Positions 32,998 to 44,911 of a DNA stretch of 64,000 bases are shown one piece after another (positions within the stretch are counted from its first letter, which is position 1; each line of letters starts with the position of its first letter). The position numbers were made by a program, and so were the translations under genes. This DNA is from Lentinus brumalis (Eukaryota > Basidiomycota > Agaricomycetes > Polyporales > Polyporaceae). Below the pieces are notes generated by a model that saw nothing but the letters and a program-made list of their open reading frames with translations, had not been told where the DNA came from and did no database searches. Where the stretch lies: contig MARA01000010.1 in the NCBI GenBank assembly GCA_001792895.1, forward strand, positions 310,001-374,000, in the 5' to 3' direction.

Positions 32998-33507
32998 GCG
33001 CGTTTGCTGGACAGTAGTCGGGACAAGTGTAGATGTAGAGTCGCTGTGTTCATTTTTGTCTCCGGCGCCAACATCTGGAGGCACGTCCCCGCAGTACTTG
33101 CAGTAACATTTTCAGTGCTCAAGGATATCTCAATGTCGTCGCTGCAGGTATTGCCGAATAGCGCCTCGCAAACAAAATCCGGATGGTCCCATCCTCCTCA
33201 GGTCTGCCCCTTGCCACCTCCAGAAAAGCATCACGGGCCGCGGTCGGCTAAACAAAGTTCGAACTTGAGGCAAGCTCTTGCGTACATGTTTGAGGGAGCC
33301 AAGGTGCGTGGACGGCGTTCACCACATACGGTCATCTGCCACACCAGATCCTCTCTCCCTAGCTTGGCCTGGAGGTCTTAAGCATTCATCGGCGAGGCCG
33401 GTAAGTCAGGTCTCTAACCCTATCCAGTGCTGTCGTCTGCCTCACACCCAGCTCGATAACGACCGTCCCCTCATCATCCCCACGCGCTTCAAGTACTTCC
33501 GATGTCG
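32998..33507. other. Intergenic region upstream of velvet gene A
   Basis: No gene recognised. Open frames (33004-33381 +, 33278-33895 +) lack domains and run into velvet exons out of frame. Confidence 0.4.
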
Positions 33508-34998
33508 ATGGTGTCTGATCAGGGCCCCTACGCGGTGCGCACACTCGTCTACCAGTACCTTCTACTTGCAACCCGTTCTCATCCACCCAGGACAGGTGCC
33601 CTTGTCTGTAGGCCCCAGCGCGGCTGGAGGTCCAATTACCTTCACCCATGGCCCATTCGCCGGCAAGACTGTTCGGACGTCCGCTGCTGAGATACAGAAG
33701 GCAGATGCCGGGAGAAAGTGCGTAGACGTTGTGGCATTGGTGGCTCACAGCCGTACCGACATGGCAACAGGTTCGCCCGGAAGGACAAACGACCCCTCGA
33801 TCCACCTCCCGTCGTTCAAGTGCGCTTCTTCGAGGTGGTTCATGCTGGGACGCCCAGACAGTACGAGCAGGAGATCTTGGACTTCGAGTGAGTGACCACA
33901 CCTGTTCACGTAGGTCCTCGTGGCTGAGGCGGATAGCGACACCCTGACACTCGGTTTGGTATGCCAAGTCGACCTCTTTCCCGTCGCCGTCGAGGCAAAT
34001 CCTTGCGGCAGTACACGAGAGAGAGCGATGCCGCACATCTTTGCAGGAAGCCCTTTCACAGACACGACCAGCGGCGTCTTGCCGGTCCCGCTGCTTCTAC
34101 CAGCTCCGTGCGTGTCTGATTCATCAGCACGACATATTGATGTTCTCACTGGCAGTCACGCTAGGTTCGGGACGTCATCACCTCATGTGTCGGTCCCCGG
34201 GTGGATGGTGCGTTCTCTTACTGCCTCGTCACAAAGTATATCTTTGCTTGGAGCCTGATACATCGGCGCAGCCGTCGAAGAACTCGGATATTGTCGCATA
34301 CTATGGCAACTATCCGATCAGAGAGTCGACCAACTCAACGGGGATCTTAGCAGGAGCGCGCGTCGCCAACCCAATGATGCTGTGCCACAACAACCGAGGA
34401 GTGCTGGCTTTTGTATTCAGTGCAAGTGCCGTTCTTGTCCATGCCCTGTGCCATGAGCTCATTGAGCGGTCATCCTCCCGTCATCGACAGGACCTTGCCG
34501 TTCAACAGGAGGGCACGTTCGCACTGCGATATTGCATTGCGAACGTCTGCTCTAAAACGACAGAGGATCGGGGATTATCTTACAGGACCCCGGTGCTCGC
34601 CACCTGCTTCGGCGGTGTGTTCAGAATCTGGTCGACGAAGACCTTCCCAGGCTTGTCCGGTTCGACCACGCTTACAAAGGTATGCAGACTACCGTCTGGA
34701 GTGTACCATCTGTCAGTCTCTCACTTGAGGACAGCGTCTGTCGCTGTTAGGAGCGTCGGTCAACATCCGTTCGGAGGACCACAAAATTGGGAAGGGAAGG
34801 AAGAGACAGAAGACGGGACGTTCCGAGTCGTCCGCAGACGGCACGGAGAGCTCTCGGAGCCAGCCTGAGGGTTCCGAGACATCCTCTTCACCAGATACTC
34901 GGGTCAGCCTATCGCCGGACTTGCAATGGGCCCAGACCAACTACGCGTGGCTTTTGCGTCCGAATCCCGGACCGTTTGGGTCCAGCGGTCAGGTCTAA
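33508..34998 (+). CDS. Velvet-domain regulator, copy A
   Basis: Velvet-family nuclear regulator; VosA/VelB-type proteins bind DNA and link development to secondary metabolism. Exon 1 (MVSDQGPYA; an ATG 6 nt upstream is also possible) precedes an intron of about 70 nt. Then come GPFAGKTVR, IQKADAGRK and, after a 57-nt intron, FARKDKRPLDPPPVVQVRFFE, the velvet block with the DPPP signature. The next exon has LGLVCQVDLFPVAVEA and a Ser/Thr-rich insert. Then VAYYGNYPIRES, FSDLAVQQEGTFALRY split by a GC-AG intron exactly before DLAV, and VWST-like FRIWSTKTFPGLSGSTTLTK, which matches the FPGm.eST ending of the domain. The tail carries KGRKRQK, a possible nuclear signal, and stops at 34998. Closely related to copy B. 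Confidence 0.78.
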
Positions 34999-37900
34999 AG
35001 GTTGTAGTTCCTGGGTTCGCGCAGAAGTTCGCGGGATGTGATTGGGACGTATGACTTACGTATTGGGGTTCGTACCTCTCCGATGCTATGTATATGTGGC
35101 GCGTGATATGCTGTCGCATAGCGTCCGACGCAGCGTGGCCGAAGCACAATGTACCTTCCCGAGCACCTCCCACACACATAGGTATGTTTACCGTTTTGTG
35201 TCCACCAGTATATGTCCTCCGCTCAGTCCGAATCTCAGCCAGATCTGTGTGCCGGCATGTCATGATGTTTGGCTGAAGCCCGCTCAGAATGTGCCTGACG
35301 CAGTAACTCGGGTTGCGTAGACCCCGTCAGCTCCTACTTAGCCCCGCTCTGCATCGTGGCTTACAGGGGTCCAATTTCCGGGGGATCGGCTTCCACACGC
35401 ACCGAAGCCTCATGCACGCCCGGACCGACAGGTTGGACTGACGCTTCCGAGACTATATGGTCTGGATTCTGGAATGTCACCACGACCACTTACAGACTCC
35501 TGCGGAGACGATAAATTCGTTCCACTTGGTCGTGCAACATTTCCTCTGTAAGATCATTCATAAGCCATGGCATGCCAGTGCGGGCACTGACGAAAGAATG
35601 TACAGAACGCAGTTCGTGGCCTGGGGGCAGACAAAGCCGGGGAAGTGTCGAACAAAGGTCGACTTCAGGACCTGCCACGACTCGAGAACGACGTGTACGG
35701 CCATCCGTATCGTCAACTGGACACGGTGAGCAGAAAGCATATTGATACCGTGGGCGAGACGAACATGTTGTCTGCGAGTGAATAGAGTAAGGAATCGGAA
35801 CTAGGAAGCGCCGCCACGGCGGCTATAACCTTGTGTGCGGGCTGTATTCGAGGGCATTCGTCGTGCCGGAATCGTGTGTCTAAGTTCAAGCTAGATTATG
35901 GATATGATACACAATAGGACGATGTTGGAGAATTTGTGGGATTAAGCATCAATGCCGGTCAAAAAGCTCCTACGTGTGGCGGGTGACTTTATGATAGTAC
36001 GAGGGACACAGGGCTTGTGTATGAGCTTGTACTGTAGCGTATGGAGAGCGAGTGATACCTTTTTAGAGTAGGTTAAGTCTTCCGAGTCCATCCGAGCGAC
36101 AGTGTATGCGACGAGAACATTATTGCCGTTTTCGATGCGTGCGAGGGGAATGTTGACTCTCGAGCAACATATTTGCTGTGCTGAGTTTCAAGCTGGTAGT
36201 AGAGCCTAAATGTTTCAGCTCCAGTAGTAGTTCTACGAGGTGACGGCGCTGCACAACTGATTTCAATTAACCACGGGTAAGTACTTACTCAGCATGGTGG
36301 GTCGAAAAGTCGTAGACTCGCCCGGTCAAAGCGAATACTTACTGCCGAATTGTTCACCACAACCAGCAAGAGCTGTTGTCGTAGCTGTAATTCCTGAGTT
36401 CGACGGCCATGGGCAGGGGTGAGCACTGAGCGTGGAGACCTACGAACGCGGACTGCATGAGACTCCTGCATGGATATGCATAAGCCACGTGTGCGGATCA
36501 AACTGAATGATCGTGGGATACCGGGTGAGCGTATACGAGCTTCAATTATGACCCTCCAGGTAACCTTGCACACAAGGTAACAACTCAACGGCCACGGAGG
36601 TCATGGCATCCGCCGAGGTCAGATGCGCAGAGAAGAAGCTTCGTTGCGGTGTCAAAGTGCCCCGGTGCGCGAACTTCGAAGACACCCTTCAACCTTGTGC
36701 CGACCCCTGGACTTTGGGTATTCCCGTGCGTTCGGGTTCAATGCATCGTGTTCGGATCAGCCTCGTCCCACTTCCGTCGTTGGGGCACCTTGCTGCCGGA
36801 TAGACCGCAGCGCGAAGACGCGGACTCCACTGGCGCGAGCTACTTCTGCACGGATACTACTAGCGTGTCCCCAGATCTTGAACAGGCGCTCGTTGACCCC
36901 AGATCTTGTACAAGGAGCTGTAAGTGTCTCAAAACTGCACAGAAAAAGGCCAAACAAATATCAGCAGATAGCCTAGCATCTGACAAACGTACTCCAGAAA
37001 AACCTGAGTGAATGCCATGGGAATTACCCCCACTGTGTGTGGATCTATACGCCGACCTACCTCAAGGTCACCATAGGCTGCCTCCTGCCGAGCCTGTCTC
37101 TTGCGGTCTCTCCTCGAGGCTTCTCAGGCAAAGTCTGTAGTTTGTAATGAAGATGTTTCATAATTTTCCGAGCATCGGTCTGCTCCAGAAAGATGGTGAA
37201 CAGAGGGAAGGGTTAGAGACGTGACAACAGCCACACCCGAGTGCGTCGGAGCTTGAATAGACAGTGGTACACACACCCAAAACGGGCAGCTGATCAGCGG
37301 AGTTTGACCACGGCATCAGTCGGCTCGGTGACTCTGCGTGACATTCGCTGGGCGGCTGTGTGCAAGTACTGGGGTCAAACAACTGTTTCCCAGATACCTG
37401 CCCTTCCTCTCATCCGTTTGCCACCAAAATTCACACATAGGTGCGCGAGACCAGTGCCAACCGTCCTGCAAAAACACCAAGAGAATCGAAGAGCAAGGGA
37501 CCGAGATATCGCCCGACGCGTCTTTCCTGTGCAAGATCTGGGGACACGCTAGTATGACATTCCCGTCCCCGCCCGTTCCGGTAATAGCGTCGATGTTGAA
37601 CGTTGAGGGTTTACAGAAACCAGCTCTTGTCTCCAAGGAGGTCCTGTCTCTGCTTGTTCCAAGGCGAAAGAACTCGGACCCGGGGCCCGGACGTGCCAAC
37701 AGACCCCGACTAAATATTTTCGCCATTATCACTGAAAGCTCCGTCCGGTTCGTAAGCGCGTAAGCAATCAAAACAGTTCCACTCCTTTTAAACTCTACAA
37801 GCTCTGGAAACCAGTAAGTCTTCCAAGCTTCGATAATTCTCGATTTGCTGAGAGATCATGGATCGCGCTACTCTTGCTCTCGTTTGGCAACTCCCATCAG

Positions 37901-38173
37901 GAATCGCCAAGGTTCGTGCGGCTGTGTCCCAACCAGGCCCCAACTACTACATCTGGACGCCTTACGCCATGGCTTCCTACGGAAACCAAATGCATCGCGA
38001 TTAACCTGGCCCCGGGAATCGGCTCCAGCGTATGTCAGGCTTTTCGAAGACCCGTGCAGGGCTGTCTCCGAGCTTATAACTATTGGGTAGGAGATGACTC
38101 GGACTTTGCCCAGCAATGATATTTGCCCCCACATCCCGCACCACTGACCCACCCACCGCTCGCAGTACCCCCG
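34999..38173. other. Gene-poor spacer between the velvet copies, 3.2 kb
   Basis: No domain-bearing gene seen. Open frames of 100-150 codons (36649-37011 +, 37316-37771 -, 37338-37763 +) have no recognisable family. The most notable feature is the 29-nt inverted repeat listed separately. Confidence 0.4.
36858..37554. repeat. 29-nt inverted repeat bounding a 697-bp segment
   Basis: The left arm 36858-36886 and the reverse complement of 37526-37554 agree at 28 of 29 positions (core tagcgtgtccccagatcttg). A further partial copy of the core (ccccagatcttg) lies at 36897-36908. Homology stops outside the arms. Consistent with a small non-autonomous element or rearrangement; no obvious target-site duplication seen. 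Confidence 0.65.
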
Positions 38174-39526
38174 ATGATATCTAGCCAGGGCCCATGCACA
38201 GTACGGATCTGGTTACTACTGGTTTGCTACTCGCTCTCATCTGCACAATGCAGATTCCCTCGTCTGCAAGTCCTACCGTCGATGGCGGTCCCATTCCCTT
38301 CACTCACGGCCCATTCGCCGGCAAGACTGTTCGTGTAGTGGCTGATGAGATACAGAAGGCAGATGCAGGGAGAAAGTGCGTGGACTTTGTGGCATCGGTG
38401 GTTCACAGCGGTACCGACATGTGTACCGTGACAGGTTCGCACGGAAGGACAAACGAGCCCTTGATCCACCTCCCGTCCTTCAAGTGCGCTTCTTCGAGAT
38501 GCATGGAGCTGGGACATCGAGACAGTGGGAGGAAGAGATCCTGGGATATGAGTAAGTGGTCATACTACCTTTTGCAGAACAGCTGGCTAAGTCAGCGTAA
38601 AGTGACACCCTGATGCTTGGTATGGTATGCCAAGTTGACCTCTTTCCCGTTGTTGTCGAGGCCGAAACAACTCAGACGTCCGTCAATTCAAACGGCGCTC
38701 TACCCTTCACGCCGCCTCTGCGCCCGTGCGTGTCCATCCGATCTAGCACGCCAGATTCATCTCATACCGGCGACACAGGACCACGCTCAAGCCGACCTCA
38801 GGGCTTTTGGTGCGTTAATTGCTACTACATCATATAGTTCGTAACGAACCGTCTTTGGGATAGAAGGCTGGTACCTCCACGCACCTCTCGAACTCGGACG
38901 ACGATATAGTCGCATACCATGGGAACTATGCCATCCGAGAGTCGTCGAACTCGCCAGAAATCTTGGCAGGAACTCTTGTCACAACTCCGATCACCATAGC
39001 CTTCAACAATCGCGAAGTACTGGCCTATGCCTTCGGTGCAAGTGCATCCCCACATTCCATGAGTCACAGTTTAGCTGATGACACGATAGGACCTTGCCGT
39101 CAGAGAGGAGGGCACCTTTCTGCTGCGGTATCGAGTATTCGACGTCTTCTCGAAGAGCACAGATGATGGCGGGCTATCGCATAGGATCCCGGTCCTCGCG
39201 AGCTGCTTCGGCGGTGTCTTCAAAGTATGGTCGACGAGGGACTTCCCAGGCTTGTCCGGTTCTACACCGCTCACGAAGGTATGCATCTCGAGAACATTGT
39301 GGATATCTCTCCGTATTGACTTGTGGAATAGTGCCTGTCGTTGTATGGTGCCTCCGTCATGATCCGTGCCCAGGATCATAGGCATGGGAGAAAGAAACAG
39401 AAGACAACGCATTCCGATTCGCTCTCAGACGACAGGGCGACCCCGAGAGCCGAGCCAAGAATTCCTAGTCAGCCTCTTCGCACGAGGACCGCGTCAGCCT
39501 CTCCCCGAGGCGGACGCCACGGCTAG
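38174..39526 (+). CDS. Velvet-domain regulator, copy B
   Basis: Paralog of copy A with the same exon plan. MISSQGPCT is followed by an intron, then GGPIPFTHGPFAGKTVR, IQKADAGRK, intron, FARKDKRALDPPPVLQVRFFE, LGMVCQVDLFPVVVEAE, a Ser/Pro-rich insert, VAYHGNYAIRES, FG|DLAVREEGTFLLRY across a GC-AG intron, and FKVWSTRDFPGLSGSTPLTK. The last exon has GRKKQK and stops at 39526, shorter than copy A. Even the intron before FARKDKR is similar between the copies, so the duplication is fairly recent. The junction after the Ser/Pro insert (about 38810-38870) does not keep frame with the donor position used in A, so either splicing differs or B is beginning to decay. Function presumed as for velvet proteins; not tested. 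Confidence 0.68.
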
Positions 39527-41082
39527 AACCGACCCAGACAGCCTAACCGTCGCTCTTGCCCATGGCCTTCTAAAGATATGAGGTGCCAAGTCTCAAGTGT
39601 CGCGAAAACGACTGCCATATCAAATAGCTTGCTCTAGTTACGTTCATGCTTGTACCTATCTGATGCTACATTTCCGCGCGGTTATGCATTCCCGCATGCA
39701 GTGCTTCTGCCTGACGCAACCTCGCTCAATATCAGACACCACTGGTCGTCAGCTACGCGCCTACCGTTGGTTTCGTTTCCGATAACACGATGTTTGCGCT
39801 CACTCAGAAGCTCAGCTCTATTGTGCCTACTCATCCACATGGTCCCCACCCTCTTGAACCTCCGAGGCGCGTGCGAACTGCCGCCATGCTGCATTTACGC
39901 AGTCAACTGGGCATTCGAGTCGTGTACGTCGTCCGCTGTTGCAAAGTACCATACGTCTGCCTGCTACCCCATCATCAACTCAAGCACGAGGCGTGAAGTG
40001 TCGGAGAAAGGTCAACCTCGGAGTCGGCATGTACGTGCGACCATGTTTCCCTTGTCTCCCGTAGGCGGTTAATTGAGCGGGCTCATTGAAGGGGAGAGAA
40101 CGGCCCTACCTCGACCGAGCCGAGCGTGTCGAAGCCGTACCTTCCCATCAGATTACGACATGCGCCCAGCTTCAGCCAATTCTGGCCTAGATGTCGGCGA
40201 CGAGGTCTCGTTTTCCGAGCAGAAGAAGCTATCGGCACTTCCTGGAATTCACGGTAGCAGCGGTCAATATGTAGCGCTCCTCTGCAATCTCTGGAGAGGC
40301 GGCGCTGCCCATACGTAAGTTGACATGCGTGGTGTCAGGAAGCCGGCGTGAGACATAGAACATGTTCGTTCTAACTTCTCGCGGCTCCGTCACTTTACGC
40401 AAGACCGCCACTGTACAAGTTTGAACGTTGAAGGCACAAGATAGTCTGTTTCGAACCTCTGGAGCTAAGTACTCACCTGGACCTGGTCGCGGTGGTTAAG
40501 TCGACTGAGTGCTCGAAGCCAGCGTGTGCGGGCTGGCGCCCGTTAGACAACGTTTACATAATCCGCAGATTCGCGATCGCCGGAAACATACAGTACTTAT
40601 GTCCAAGTACTACTACCACCACACCGTCTTTCTGTATCATCTGTTTGATTTATATTCAAGGGCGGTAAACCAGAGAGGCTGATGTGGGGCAACCACCAGG
40701 CGGCCGCGCGCGCCTTCAACTCTTGACCTGGCGAGCTGTCGCGGTCGTATATCGAGACCGTTGTGTAATCAGTACTGTTATCGGCACCAGCATGGCATTA
40801 TGAGGACTTTAACTGTGACCTCAGATAGGCTGATGGGACGGTTTGCAACCTTTGCAGCTTCGTGGTTTGCGGTTAAGTCTTGAAGTCGGGCGCTCGTCAG
40901 GGGCATTACATAATTCTCACATCTCCGAGAATGTCGGCGAAAATACCGCTGTCGTCATCTCAGGCAGCAGATACAGTCTGAGTAAGTATCCTACTTACTT
41001 ATACTTAACCTCTACCACCAGCACTCGCAACATCACCGCTCCGAATCCCTCTTTCGTGTATCATCTGCTCAGATTTGCCTTG
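39527..41082. other. Intergenic region, 1.5 kb
   Basis: 3' flank of velvet B and promoter of the Tcp11 gene. Chance frames only. An in-frame extension of the Tcp11 ORF upstream to 40843 is not family-like. Confidence 0.4.
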
Positions 41083-43216
41083 ATGGAGAAGTTCATATAC
41101 AAGCTACAAGCTCAAGCCCGAGCTCATCCGACAAACTCCGTTCTGCGCCGCGTGCTTTCCGAGTTTCGATATCTCCTCAATGGCGTGCGGGTCGATTCTC
41201 CGGAGACCAAGATGAAGTATGAGGAGCTGCAGAGGGATTTGGACATGCTAGCGGCGGAAGGGTTCTGGGAGCCGTCGAAGGAGGACGAGGAATCGCTACG
41301 TGCTCTGCAGCAACATCTCGGCCTCGCCAAACGCGATTCGCATGACCTTGAGGATTCACAAAGGCCACATACCCCGCATACTCCTCACAGCGTCCGCAGC
41401 ATATCTCCTGGTGGATTATACCCGGACGGGAAGGACATATCAATCGTGCAACCTCCCCCGCTTGCCACACCACTCCCGGTGTCTACCCTCGGCCCCACTG
41501 TGCTACCAATTGAACTTGTTCAGACCCTCAATCATACTTTCTTTCTCCATCTCCTGGCGACTGATCCAGAACGCGTACTCCCTCCAGGAAAATCACTCTT
41601 ATCCATGATGTCGGGGCCGCGAACGAACTCGCAGGCTCATGAGGGCGAGCTTCCGAAGCTAGAAGACCGCGTGAAGGATGTAGTGCATCGTGCTTTCTGG
41701 AACGAGGTGTGTATGTCCAGGTTCATGGCGCATCACTACGCTCAACGTGCTGCCGCCGCGCCAGGTCCTAGAGTCACTTTCCGATCCGTCTCCGGCCACG
41801 CAGCTCACTCGTCTGCAATCATTGTACGGAGATCTTCATGCTGCCCTGAAACCCCTGCTACCTCGAAGCCACCACGTTCTCACCACACTGTCGTCCCCGC
41901 TATCGCCGACGTCCGCACCGCTACGATCCGCCATCGTCCACCTACGGGAGATACTCGTCGCCCTTCGGGAGCGATGTTCTCCCGCTAGAGATGCGCAGAT
42001 AGACAACCTCATTCGAGCCGTTGACGAGCCCAACCAATTGGCGTCGACGAAGCAGCTCGCGACACTTGTCTGCGACACAACTCGTGCAGTCTTGGAGCTG
42101 ACGGAGGCGATGAAGGAGGATCTCTCGCAGTTCGTGTTGGGATCCATGGACGAGAAGGATCTCAAGGTCATGGTCACTCAGCAAGCTATGCTCCGCGAGA
42201 AGGCACTGATACTCCGACTGTGGCCTCCCAGTCGCCTCGAGCCTGCGTGGAAGACGTGGATCAGCGAACTCGACACGTCTCTGTTTCCCATTGCAGATTC
42301 GATACAGCCTCCGCATCGTCGCTGGGCACTCCGACTCGCTCAGGCTTTGGGCGCAGGTGCCCCCGTGAGTTGTCCCCTGCCTACCATCCACATCCCTGGC
42401 GCAGAACCTGAGGCACGCTCGGACGGCGTCCAGCCTGGCGAAACCGCTAAGCCGCCCAACGCCCTCCCGCCTCCATTCTTCGTGACATGCCCTGCGCTGC
42501 TCGTCGCTCAGAACTACCTTCAAGCCCTCGTCATCACCGCATCTCTCCGATCCCTCGTCCGCTTGCCCGCGCGGTCCCATACCTCATCGGCGGCACAAGG
42601 CGAGGATGGTCCGGCGAGCTTCACCGAGCGCATCTGGACGTTGCTCAAGGCGTCTGTGGAAGAGCAGCCTGGCGCGGAGGACACCAAGGTCGTCAACCTC
42701 GCGGACGAGGTCGTCCATGTTCGTCGTGCGTGCGCAGACGACGCGCATCCTTGTGGGCCCGAGGAAGAGCAACGCCTACGTGCAGCCGTCGACCGGACGC
42801 TACAGCCGCGCGACCCTGTGTTTCTCCTCCTGCAGAAGCGGTTGGTGCAGGGTCTCGCCGTGTGGCTCGTGTCCGCCCCGCCTCACCCCGACGGTAACAG
42901 TCGACCAACCACGCCCATCCACATGCAGACGGGGAGGGGCCGGCCAGGAAATCCGCCACGGCTCCATCTGGGGCTCGAGAATCCCAAAAGCGTGTTCGTC
43001 GGGTGGGAGAGGGAGCGAGGAAAGCCGCCAGCGATCAAGGGTTTCGAAGACGAGGTGCTCGTGCGGGAGGTTGGGGAGACGTTCAGGAAGGTCGGTGCTG
43101 TTGTCGACTGGATGGATAGGGTATGGCAGGATCTCATTGAGACTGGGGAGATTGGCGGACCGAGTGAGCCGCCGTCGAAGGGTGAGACGGGTACTAGTGG
43201 CACGGCGCGTGCATAA
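41083..43216 (+). CDS. Tcp11/SOK1-family protein
   Basis: Protein of the T-complex 11 family; yeast Sok1 is a multicopy suppressor in the cAMP/PKA pathway, so a signalling role is likely but unproven here. The start at 41083 (MEKFIYKLQAQA) was chosen as the first Met of the recognisable region. Exon 1 contains LLNGVRVDSPETKMKYEELQ, PIELVQTLNHTFFLHLLATDP and KDVVHRAFWNE. A single 64-nt intron (about 41707-41770) joins it to VLESLSDPSPATQLTRLQSLYGDLHAALKPLLP, then ILVALRERCSPARDAQIDNLI, DLSQFVLGSMDEKDLKVMV, PALLVAQNYLQALVITASLRSLV and a C-terminal block with FVGWERERGKPPAIKGFEDEVL. About 690 residues, in the normal range, with helical repeats throughout. No signal peptide or membrane helix. Confidence 0.82.
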
Positions 43217-43487
43217 TCATCTAGTATCTTAGGACACGAACAACCTACAGGACCAGACTTAGACTCCGCAGTGACTTATTGCTCGATGTATCACGTCGCT
43301 GTTGTACTTCATTAGTCCATGTATGATTATTGTAGAGTTCCCTCTATCCCCGCATTGCGGGCTGGCCAGGATCAGAAAAGGTACGTCACGTCCTCATGTG
43401 CATCATATCTTATCAACTGCGCCGGACTCCCACCGTGTGAGCAATGTTTTATATTCCCCATAGCGATTCGGAAGATGGTGAAGACAA

Positions 43488-44369
43488 ATGTCGAATCTAC
43501 CCACTCACAGACCCGACCAAGCATACTGCCTGCTCTCCGCACTCGAGGCCGGCTTCCTCAACGTTCCTCTCGAACACATAATCGACACCGCGCAGCCAGG
43601 GGAACGAGTTAATATCCCTTCTCTCGCCTTCCTCCTGCGCCATAGTAAGACCAATGACACGCTCGTCTTCGACCTCGGAGTGCGGAAGGACTGGCAGAAC
43701 CTGCTCGTCCCTGCCTACCTCGAACGCATCAAACAAATGACGTTCGACATATCCGTGCCCGCAGACGCAGCAGACTCGCTCGCCCATGGCGGGCTCACAC
43801 CCCGCGATATCAGGTACATCTGCCTCTCGCACATCCACTTCGACCACATCGGCGACGCTGCCCCATACACGAACGCCACGTTCCTCCTCGGCGAGCATGC
43901 ACGCTCTCGCATCGAGGACGGGTACCCGAAGCTGTACCGCGCAGCTCTCGTCCCGCTCGAGCGCACGCGCTTCCTCGACCCCGAGCGCTGGCCTGCGCTC
44001 GGACCCTTCCCGCACGCGCTCGACTTCTTCGGGGACGGGAGCATCTACATCGTCGACGCTGGGGACGGGCACTGCCCGGGGCACCTCAATATCCTCGCGC
44101 GGACGTCTCCCGACGGCGGGTGGGTGTACCTTGCGGGCGACAGCGCACACGATTGGAGGCTCATCACTGGGGAGGCGAACATCCCGACGCATGAGGTGTA
44201 TGGGTGCGCGCATCGGGACAAGGAGGCGGCGGCGCTGCATATGAGGAGGATCCGGGAGCTGGTAGAGACGTACCCGCGAGTCAGGGTGCTGTTGGCACAT
44301 GATGTGCCGTGGTATGAGATCAACAAGAACGGGCCGGGGTTCTGGCCGGGGACGATTGACTCGCTGTAG
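43488..44369 (+). CDS. MBL-fold metallo-hydrolase (lactonase-like)
   Basis: Metallo-beta-lactamase-fold hydrolase of 293 residues without introns in the coding region. The metal motif is SHIHFDHIGD (HxHxDH, about residues 112-120). Further ligands are the His of GHCPGH (about residue 195), the Asp of LAGDSAHDW (about residue 220) and the His of LLAHDVPWY (about residue 278). Overall order and length fit the AttM/AiiA-like N-acyl-homoserine-lactonase group, so a lactone or related ester is a plausible substrate; I cannot tell which. No signal peptide, so it is intracellular. An upstream in-frame ATG at 43476 is not needed. Intron absence in an intron-rich neighbourhood is worth noting. Confidence 0.85.
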   Translation: MSNLPTHRPDQAYCLLSALEAGFLNVPLEHIIDTAQPGERVNIPSLAFLLRHSKTNDTLVFDLGVRKDWQNLLVPAYLERIKQMTFDISVPADAADSLAHGGLTPRDIRYICLSHIHFDHIGDAAPYTNATFLLGEHARSRIEDGYPKLYRAALVPLERTRFLDPERWPALGPFPHALDFFGDGSIYIVDAGDGHCPGHLNILARTSPDGGWVYLAGDSAHDWRLITGEANIPTHEVYGCAHRDKEAAALHMRRIRELVETYPRVRVLLAHDVPWYEINKNGPGFWPGTIDSL

Positions 44370-44911
44370 ACAGTAGCTCTTGTTGCACATCCTGCGTCTC
44401 TTCAGGCCCACATCCTACGGCATGGTGGTTGTACTACAGGATCTAGCAGCATTTCGAGATAAGAGTAGAGTTTGAGGGTGCATTCTCGAGGAGTTACGGC
44501 GCACGCTGCACGAGATGTACGGAGCGATGCGCCGTGGAATCGCAAGATCCTCGGCCTGAGCGACGAGCGATCACCCCGCGACCGCGGTTCTATCTGGCTA
44601 TTGGTGGGCGCACAACGTTTGCGAGCATGGGTGTGCACGTTGTGATGTACAATGAGTCTACGATCGGCGTAGGAGCCGGAGACTGTTGAGGAGGAGGTGT
44701 ACGGAAAGGCGATGATCGCGGAGATGAGGTCACCTGCACACGAGTACTTCTCAAACGGTTCGTAGAGTCGCTGGGATCTGAGCAACCGTACGTACTCAAG
44801 ACGTTGTGAGTGTACATGGCAGGCAAATGATGGGTATTGATATACATATGTATAGTACACAGACGGTCGATGTTTGCTTTCTGTCGTACATGTGGAGTTA
44901 TAATACAAGCG
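44370..44911. other. Intergenic, convergent 3' ends
   Basis: Shared 3' flank of the MBL gene and BTB copy 2. No gene recognised; the limit depends on the uncertain last exon of BTB copy 2. Confidence 0.35.

Noticed and set aside
41690..41760. Separate gene starting at 41690 inside the Tcp11 locus
   Set aside because: It is the second exon read through its 64-nt intron; joined to the upstream exon it makes one Tcp11 protein.
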